NCBI RefSeq assembly: GCF_003172915.1
Contig: NZ_QGKU01000051.1
Coordinates: 1 to 60,333, forward strand
Source of the DNA: Meridianimarinicoccus roseus
Lineage (GTDB): Bacteria; Pseudomonadota; Alphaproteobacteria; Rhodobacterales; Rhodobacteraceae
DNA length: 60,333 bases
Direction: 5' to 3'
In this document: piece after piece, positions 54,501 to 60,333 of the stretch
Numbering within the stretch: position 1 is the stretch's first letter
Layout: each line of letters opens with the position of its first letter
The notes under the pieces: model-generated
What the model saw: only the letters and a program-made list of their open reading frames with translations
The model's database searches: none
Told to the model about the DNA's origin: nothing
Position numbers and translations under genes: made by a program

Positions 54501-55265
54501 ATGACCGGACAGTCCCAGCAGGAAACCGTGGCGCAGGTCGTCGTTCCGGTTGCAGACATTCTTGACCGCCCGGATGGCGCCCGCCAACGCCAGCTGCTCT
54601 ATGGCGACGTGGTGGAGCTGACGGGGCAGGATGGCGACTGGCACGCGGTGCGCGCCCGGCGCGACGGCTATACCGGCGTTGTCCGGGCCGACGAGCTTGG
54701 GGCGGCGGTCGCGGCGACGCATCACATCACGTCGCTGGCGACGCATCTCTATTCGGCGCCGGACATCAAATCCGCGGACCTGGCCAGCCTGTCGCTAGGA
54801 TCGCAGTTGACCCTTGTGGCAGAAGCGGGTGCCTTCGGGCGCACCCATGCGGGATTTTTCGTGCCGATGGCCCATGTCGCGCCGCTGCGGCGCCGGTTCG
54901 CGGACCCTGTGGCGGTCGCGGACCTGTTCCTTGGCACGCCCTACCTGTGGGGCGGCAACAGCAGGCTGGGGCTGGATTGTTCCGGCCTCGTGCAGGTGGC
55001 GTGCCTGGCCTGCGGCCTTCCGTGCCCTGGCGACAGCGCCGAACAGCAGTGCGAGGCTGGGCAGGCGGTGGCGGCCGATGCTCCGCTGGCGCGGGGCGAT
55101 CTGGTGTTCTGGCGCGGTCACGTGGCGATGGCGGTCAATGACAGCACCCTGATCCATGCCAACGCACATCACATGGCAGTGGTCTATGAAGGGGCCGAGG
55201 ACGCGATCCGGCGCATTGCCGGGCAGGGGGGCGGGCCTGTCACCGGGCGGCGGCGGCTGGGCTGA
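54501..55265 (+). CDS. NlpC/P60 family hydrolase with N-terminal SH3-type domains
   Basis: 254 residues. Two bacterial SH3-type modules (about 10-70 and 80-135) precede the NlpC/P60 catalytic domain: GTPYLWGGNSRLGLDCSGLVQVAC with the nucleophilic Cys, then GDLVFWRGHVAMAVN with the His and HANAHHMAV as the third site. No signal peptide is visible, so it may act in the cytoplasm on murein peptides, recycling gamma-glutamyl-DAP. Follows the aminopeptidase 38 bp later, and peptide recycling would suit both. Confidence 0.92.
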   Translation: MTGQSQQETVAQVVVPVADILDRPDGARQRQLLYGDVVELTGQDGDWHAVRARRDGYTGVVRADELGAAVAATHHITSLATHLYSAPDIKSADLASLSLGSQLTLVAEAGAFGRTHAGFFVPMAHVAPLRRRFADPVAVADLFLGTPYLWGGNSRLGLDCSGLVQVACLACGLPCPGDSAEQQCEAGQAVAADAPLARGDLVFWRGHVAMAVNDSTLIHANAHHMAVVYEGAEDAIRRIAGQGGGPVTGRRRLG

Positions 55266-55295
55266 GACGGCGGGCCGACAGGGTCAGACCCGGGT

Positions 55296-55640
55296 TCAGA
55301 CCGGGCGGATCAACTTGCGTTCCAGCACCCGCAACACAGTGCGCAGGTCGTGACCGCGGCGCAGGATCTGGCCGTCCATCCCGATCACCGAGTACATGCC
55401 CTGTCGGCCCCGCAGCTTCGGGTCCTTCTCGATTCGGTAGATCGGGTTCTCGGCGGTGCGGCGGAACACGGAGAACACGGCACGGTCCTTCAGGCAGGAA
55501 ATGCCGTAGTCGCGCCATTCCCCGGCCGCCACCATCCGACCATAAAGTGTAAGGATCACAGAGAGTTCCGTCCGGTGGAAGGCGACCTGTTCGGGCATCG
55601 GACCCGCGGCGGGAACGGGGGAGGGCGGTTGCATCGTCAT
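55296..55640 (-). CDS. DUF2794 family protein
   Basis: 114 residues. AFHRTELSVILTLYGRMVAAGEWRDY and LKDRAVFSVFRRTAENPIYRIEKDPKL then GMYSVIGMDGQILRRGHDLR are the conserved regions of DUF2794, a small alphaproteobacterial protein of unknown function. The start could be 55640 or 55634 (Met-Thr-Met). It faces the NlpC/P60 gene with 30 bp between stops. Confidence 0.85.
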   Translation of the reverse strand: MTMQPPSPVPAAGPMPEQVAFHRTELSVILTLYGRMVAAGEWRDYGISCLKDRAVFSVFRRTAENPIYRIEKDPKLRGRQGMYSVIGMDGQILRRGHDLRTVLRVLERKLIRPV

Positions 55641-56174
55641 GACCCGAGTGTGCGGCCGGGCCGGGGTTAAATCAAGCGGTTCCAGAGACTTGCGCAGTCG
55701 CCGGATTTTGCCGAAAACCTGTGTCGAAAGCTGGGCAGTTATGCTTCTGAACCCACTGATCATGAAGGATATTTCTGCTATCTAAAGGGTGTGGCGCGGT
55801 GCGTCGCACCCCGGCGCCAGTTCAATTGCCCCCACATTTGCGGCGCCGGGGGTCGGGGGCAGACCGGCACCGCGGCGCGGTGTCCGGACAGGGATGGCAG
55901 CGGGCGGAAGAGGACTTCGCCCGCTGTGTCATCGTCCCGTCCTGTGGTCCTGTCATGTTGCGTTCCGCCGTTCGTGCCGTTGCGCGCCCCTCTGGACCGC
56001 GCATTGCCGCCCCGTGGTGGGGCCGGACGCGCCGGACGGGCGTAATTGCGTTGTATGAGTCCCGTATGAGTCCGCGCCGCTGTCGGCCATGCGCCGACCT
56101 TCGCGCCGCCGCGTCGCCGGCCCGGTCGTTCATGCCGTGCCATCCGCCGCCCGTGTCGTCGTCGGGTGGCCGGG
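55641..56174. other. Non-coding interval between DUF2794 and imuB
   Basis: About 530 bp, GC-rich with a few simple C/G-rich runs. It has no supported gene; open frames on both strands are compositional. No dnaE2 follows imuB here. Confidence 0.5.
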
Positions 56175-57953
56175 TCAGGCGAAGGCTCCCTGGCAGAACC
56201 ACCCGCCCGGAAGGGCCGCGCCGTGGGCGTAGTAAAGCCACAGCCGTGCGCCGCTGCCGGTGGTGACCTGCCAGTAGTCGCGCACCCCGTTGCGCCAGAG
56301 CGGATCGTCCAGCCACCATTCCGGCGCGATGCGTTCGGGGCCGATCGCTTCAAGGCAGGCATGGTCCTGCCGCCGCCAGCGGAACCAGGCGGGCGGCGGC
56401 AAACGGACATCCGGCGGCCGGTAGTCGGGATGCGGCGGGCGCTGACCCGCCGCCTCGCCGGTGCCGACGCGGGACGGATCCTCTGGCGTGACCGGGGTGA
56501 CGGGTTCGGACCGCCAGACCAGCACCGGGCGCGGGGTCGGTGCGGGCGGCCATGCCGCCGCCGCCTGCGACCAGCCCGCGGTCAGCGTGGTCGCCGTCTT
56601 TTCCGGGATGTGGCTGTCGGCGGGGTGCAGCCGGGTCACCGCCGTGCTGCCCAGCCGCGCCCCCAGCCGCCCCACGAGGTCCTCCTGCGCGGCCAGCGGG
56701 CCGGTGCGCCGGGCCTGTTCGGCGGCGTCGAGATGCCCCCGATGCTGCCGTTGCTGCAGACGTTCCGTGCGCGGCGCGCCCAGCCGCAGCGCGTCGATCC
56801 CCGGTCCGGCGTCAATCCCGCCCAGCTTCAGCGCCAGCAGCGGGCGGATGCGCGCCACATCGGCGGTGGCGGCGGCCAGCCCGATCTCGATCTCCTCGGT
56901 GACGTGGTCGCAGCGCATCGCCTCCAGCCGTATGCTGCGCGCGCCCTGGCCCGCCCCGGCCAGCCGGGCGCACAGCGCGGGCAGCAGCCGGTCGATCCCG
57001 GCCAGCAGGTCCGCCTCCAGCCCGATCGGGTCGGGCAGCGCCATGCGCAGCACGAAACGCGGTCCGGGCCGGTGCGGCGACAGCGGTTCCGGTTCCAGCC
57101 CCAGCGCCTGGTCGAGCCGCCGCACCAGCCCCGCCCCGAAACGCCGGGACAGCGCCGCGCGCGGCTGCCCGGCCAGGTCCCCGATCAGCCGCAGCCCGAG
57201 CCGCCCCAGCGCGGCCACGTCACCGGGCGGAAGCCGTAGTCCGGCCACAGGCAGCGGCGCGAGCGTGGCGCGCACCTGCCCGGGCGGCGAGACGAGGCAA
57301 AGACTGCGCGGCGCGGCCGGGTCGGGTCCGGCGCCGGCCGGGCCGCCGACCCGCAGCGCGGTGGCGGCCGGTGCGGTGCGCGGTGCCAGCGGCCCGCGCC
57401 GCCGCGCCGCGCGGGACCGGGTCGCGCGGGCCTCCTGGTCGATCGCGTCGCCCTGCCCGCCGGGGTCCGCCGCCGCCGTGCCGCCGTGCCGCGCCAGTGC
57501 CCAGGCCGCGCCGGGCGTGTCGGCCAGCCCGATGCGGACGTTCAGCCCCAGGTCGGTGCAGCCTTCGGCCAGCCGCGCGGCCAGCTCCGCTTCGCCGCCA
57601 AACAGGTGACTGCACCCGGTGATGTCGAGCATCAGGGCATCCGGCGCCTCTTCGGCCACCCATGGGGTGAACTGCCCGGCCCAGCGGCGCAGCGCTGACA
57701 GCAGCGCCGACTCGGCGCGGGGGTCGGCGGGGTAGCTGGCTAGCCCGGGGCAGATCGCCATCGCGTCGCGCAGCCCCTGTCCCGGCCGCAGGCCCGCCGC
57801 CTCGGCCAGCGGGCACAGGCTGGTGACGACCTGCGCGCCGCGCTGGCCGCCGATCACCACGACGGGGGTGTCCGGCGGCACGCGTCCACGGCGCAGCAGG
57901 CGATCGGCCCCCAGTCGCGGGAACCACAGGGAAAGGATTCGTCGATTCGGCAT
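56175..57953 (-). CDS. imuB: ImuB, Y-family DNA polymerase-like SOS mutagenesis protein
   Basis: 592 residues. PNRRILSLWFPRLGADRLLRRG is the usual ImuB start. VTSLCPLAEAAGLRPGQGLRDAM and MLDITGCSHLFGGE are the Y-polymerase-like palm regions, in which the acidic metal ligands of true Y polymerases are absent, as in other ImuB proteins. It acts as a clamp-binding hub for DnaE2 in damage-induced mutagenesis. An alphaproteobacterial LexA box lies 19 bp upstream. Neither imuA nor dnaE2 is adjacent. The start codon lies in a palindrome. Confidence 0.92.
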   Translation of the reverse strand: MPNRRILSLWFPRLGADRLLRRGRVPPDTPVVVIGGQRGAQVVTSLCPLAEAAGLRPGQGLRDAMAICPGLASYPADPRAESALLSALRRWAGQFTPWVAEEAPDALMLDITGCSHLFGGEAELAARLAEGCTDLGLNVRIGLADTPGAAWALARHGGTAAADPGGQGDAIDQEARATRSRAARRRGPLAPRTAPAATALRVGGPAGAGPDPAAPRSLCLVSPPGQVRATLAPLPVAGLRLPPGDVAALGRLGLRLIGDLAGQPRAALSRRFGAGLVRRLDQALGLEPEPLSPHRPGPRFVLRMALPDPIGLEADLLAGIDRLLPALCARLAGAGQGARSIRLEAMRCDHVTEEIEIGLAAATADVARIRPLLALKLGGIDAGPGIDALRLGAPRTERLQQRQHRGHLDAAEQARRTGPLAAQEDLVGRLGARLGSTAVTRLHPADSHIPEKTATTLTAGWSQAAAAWPPAPTPRPVLVWRSEPVTPVTPEDPSRVGTGEAAGQRPPHPDYRPPDVRLPPPAWFRWRRQDHACLEAIGPERIAPEWWLDDPLWRNGVRDYWQVTTGSGARLWLYYAHGAALPGGWFCQGAFA

Positions 57954-57971
57954 TATTGTGGCAGCAATAAT
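57952..57971. promoter_or_regulatory. Palindrome overlapping the imuB start codon
   Basis: ATTATTG-TGGCAG-CAATAAT, a seven-base perfect stem with a six-base loop. On the minus strand the first two bases of the imuB ATG are in the stem, and no Shine-Dalgarno sequence is visible upstream. It may limit translation in the uninduced state. Confidence 0.45.
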
Positions 57972-57986
57972 GTTCTACATTTGTTC
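57972..57986 (-). promoter_or_regulatory. LexA (SOS) box GTTC-N7-GTTC
   Basis: GTTCTACATTTGTTC is an exact alphaproteobacterial LexA site, placed 19 bp upstream of the imuB start. It indicates LexA repression of imuB and perhaps of the divergent gene at 58154. Confidence 0.75.
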
Positions 57987-58153
57987 TTTTACCCAGGGGC
58001 TGGGACGGGAGTCGAGTCCGAACCCGGGGGCGGAGCTGCGCGGCCGGGTCGGCGGGGGCCGCTGGAGGGGGGGCAGACTTTACAGCGCGCGCCCCCTGCG
58101 CCTATGTTTCTGACGTTGGGTCAGCGGCGCAAGCCGCCGCGGAGGAACCGGAC

Positions 58154-58717
58154 ATGCCCGTCCAGAAAATCTATACCAAGGCCGAGGTCGTCGCCGCGAT
58201 CGAGACCGCCAACGGGCAGTATTTCGACCGCCTCGTGCGGCGGTTGCAGGAGGGCGGCGCGGCCTCGGCGGAGGTTGCGCTGAACGGCGCACCGGATGTC
58301 CCCGCCGATGCAGACCCGGAGGCGGACGCATCGGCAAGCCGCGCTGCGCAGGCCGCCCGGCGCGGCACCGGCATTGGACATGCCTATCGCCATGTGCACG
58401 GGCTTGCCCCGCCCGGCAAGTCCGCCTTCGACGACCGCGAGACGCTGTATCTTGCCGTGCGCCACCTGCTGAACGCCCCGCGCGGGCAGCGCCGCCTTGC
58501 CGCGCTGGACGCCGCTGTGCCCGAAGGCGGGCTTTCGGGTTTTCGCGGCGGGCAGGTCATAACCGCGACCCTGTCGGGCCCGGTCAGCGCGCTGGTGCTA
58601 TATGGCCGCACGCAGGATGGCGCGCACCGGAAGATCAAGAAGGCGCTGTGCATCGTTCAGAAGCTGACCGACAGCCATTTGTGGGTGCACACAGCCTATC
58701 CTCTGTCGTTCCACTGA
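58154..58717 (+). CDS. Unrecognised protein, possible nuclease-toxin-like C-terminal fold
   Basis: 187 residues, no family recognised. An acidic Ala-rich linker (about residues 48-68) separates an N-terminal helical part from a C-terminal domain with a short-strand pattern: SGFRGGQVITATLSGPVSALVLYG, then IKKALCIVQKLTDSHLWVHTAYPLSFH. A last strand ending in an HTAYP-type motif occurs in several RNase-toxin C-termini (BECR fold), but no active site can be assigned, so this is weak. GGAGG precedes ATG 58154. Divergent from imuB, sharing a region with a LexA box. Confidence 0.6.
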   Translation: MPVQKIYTKAEVVAAIETANGQYFDRLVRRLQEGGAASAEVALNGAPDVPADADPEADASASRAAQAARRGTGIGHAYRHVHGLAPPGKSAFDDRETLYLAVRHLLNAPRGQRRLAALDAAVPEGGLSGFRGGQVITATLSGPVSALVLYGRTQDGAHRKIKKALCIVQKLTDSHLWVHTAYPLSFH

Positions 58718-58796
58718 CCGGCGGCGGATCGGCTGTCCCGGCCCCTGCCCGCGGCATGGCCTGGCGTGTGTGGGCGGGTTTGGGCGGCCCCCGGCC

Positions 58797-59090
58797 TTAG
58801 CCGCAGAAGATGCGGCTGACGGTGCCGTCGGGCGCTGTGGTGAAGGTCAGGCGGTTCGGGTCGAAGTCGCGGGGCACGAAGTCGTCGGCGCCCAGCACGC
58901 GCACGCGCAGGGGGGTGACGATGCTGTCCACCACCTCGATCGGTTCGCCTTTCAGATTTTCGAAAAAGCTCGCCTCGCAGGGGACCGCCGGGGCGGCCGC
59001 GGGTTCGGGCCCGGTCGGGGCGGACGGCGCGCAGGCCGAGATCAGGATCGGGCAGGCGGCCAGCAGCGGTAGTGCAAGGGTCACACGCAT
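58797..59090 (-). CDS. Peptidase inhibitor I78-family lipoprotein
   Basis: 97 residues. The signal peptide ends in the lipobox LISAC, so it should be lipid-anchored. FFENLKGEPIEVVDSIVTPLRVRVLGADDFVPRDFDPNRLTF and VSRIFCG match the I78 family (the GE--Va and DF-P-RL pattern ending in -CG). I chose ATG 59090 because AGAGG stands six bases upstream; ATG 59111 is less likely. Such proteins are thought to inhibit periplasmic or extracellular proteases. Confidence 0.85.
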   Translation of the reverse strand: MRVTLALPLLAACPILISACAPSAPTGPEPAAAPAVPCEASFFENLKGEPIEVVDSIVTPLRVRVLGADDFVPRDFDPNRLTFTTAPDGTVSRIFCG

Positions 59091-59213
59091 TTCAAACCTC
59101 TTTTCCGGCAACCTGCGTCAGCGTCGCGGACTGTTCAAGACCCGTCGCGGCGTCGTTGAATCCCTGTGGCTTTTGGAACATTGTCGGGGTCTGGGAAAAG
59201 AAGGGACGCAGAC

Positions 59214-60326
<1,113 letters not shown>

Positions 60327-60333
60327 GGACGCG

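Overview
The window is high-GC DNA from an alphaproteobacterium, most likely of the Rhodobacterales. The evidence is the ori-region gene order (gyrB, recF, dnaN, dnaA, rpsT, mutM, ubiE, ubiB), flagellin regulation by flaF/flbT, an imuB with a GTTC-N7-GTTC LexA box, and many tripartite transporters. I see no rRNA or tRNA gene and no CRISPR array.

Layout. (1) 1-4.4 kb is an accessory island: a long SIR2-family gene with one in-frame amber stop that runs off the left edge, a DUF1643 gene, and two different uracil-DNA-glycosylase-superfamily genes. (2) 4.6-6.2 kb is a wrecked transposon, an IS66 orfA fragment fused to an internally deleted istA and followed by a frameshifted istB and an IS21-type right end. 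(3) 6.3-20.9 kb is a catabolic and uptake locus: a divergent LysR regulator with a TTCTG-N11-CAGAA dyad, a D-2-hydroxyacid dehydrogenase, an RraA-like aldolase, a TctCBA transporter, a DctPQM TRAP transporter and an SMP-30 lactonase. Facing these is a second tctCBA with a LigI-like amidohydrolase and an FMN-dependent hydroxyacid dehydrogenase broken by an in-frame ochre codon. (4) 21.6-24.5 kb is a HelD-type helicase.

(5) 24.8-37.8 kb is the core replication/housekeeping segment. It contains a low-GC membrane-protein gene inserted on the opposite strand between dnaN and recF, a LysE-type exporter between recF and gyrB, and an AT-rich dnaA-rpsT intergenic region with a CtrA-like TTAA-N7-TTAA site. 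(6) 37.8-44.6 kb holds an APH-fold kinase and a flagellar cluster: flgD and fliK on the minus strand, and flgJ-like, flgN-like, fliC, flaF, flbT and a DUF1217 gene on the plus strand. (7) 44.6-46.6 kb is a graveyard of IS1182-type and IS256-type transposase debris. (8) 46.6-60.3 kb carries SulP permease, a tandem Usp, a capsule-export-type protein, asd, a PagL-like barrel, beta-carbonic anhydrase, an M17 aminopeptidase, an SH3-NlpC/P60 hydrolase, DUF2794, a solitary SOS-controlled imuB, an unrecognised gene, an I78 inhibitor lipoprotein and glutathione-dependent formaldehyde dehydrogenase.

The most unusual material is the decaying left island, the three-transporter hydroxyacid locus with its broken oxidase, the foreign gene inside the dnaN-recF block, and a set of non-coding elements: CtrA-like repeats, helically phased TATGA repeats, intercistronic hairpins, and a start codon buried in a palindrome. 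No complete new system can be demonstrated from sequence alone. The left island is the best candidate for an undescribed defence-like module.
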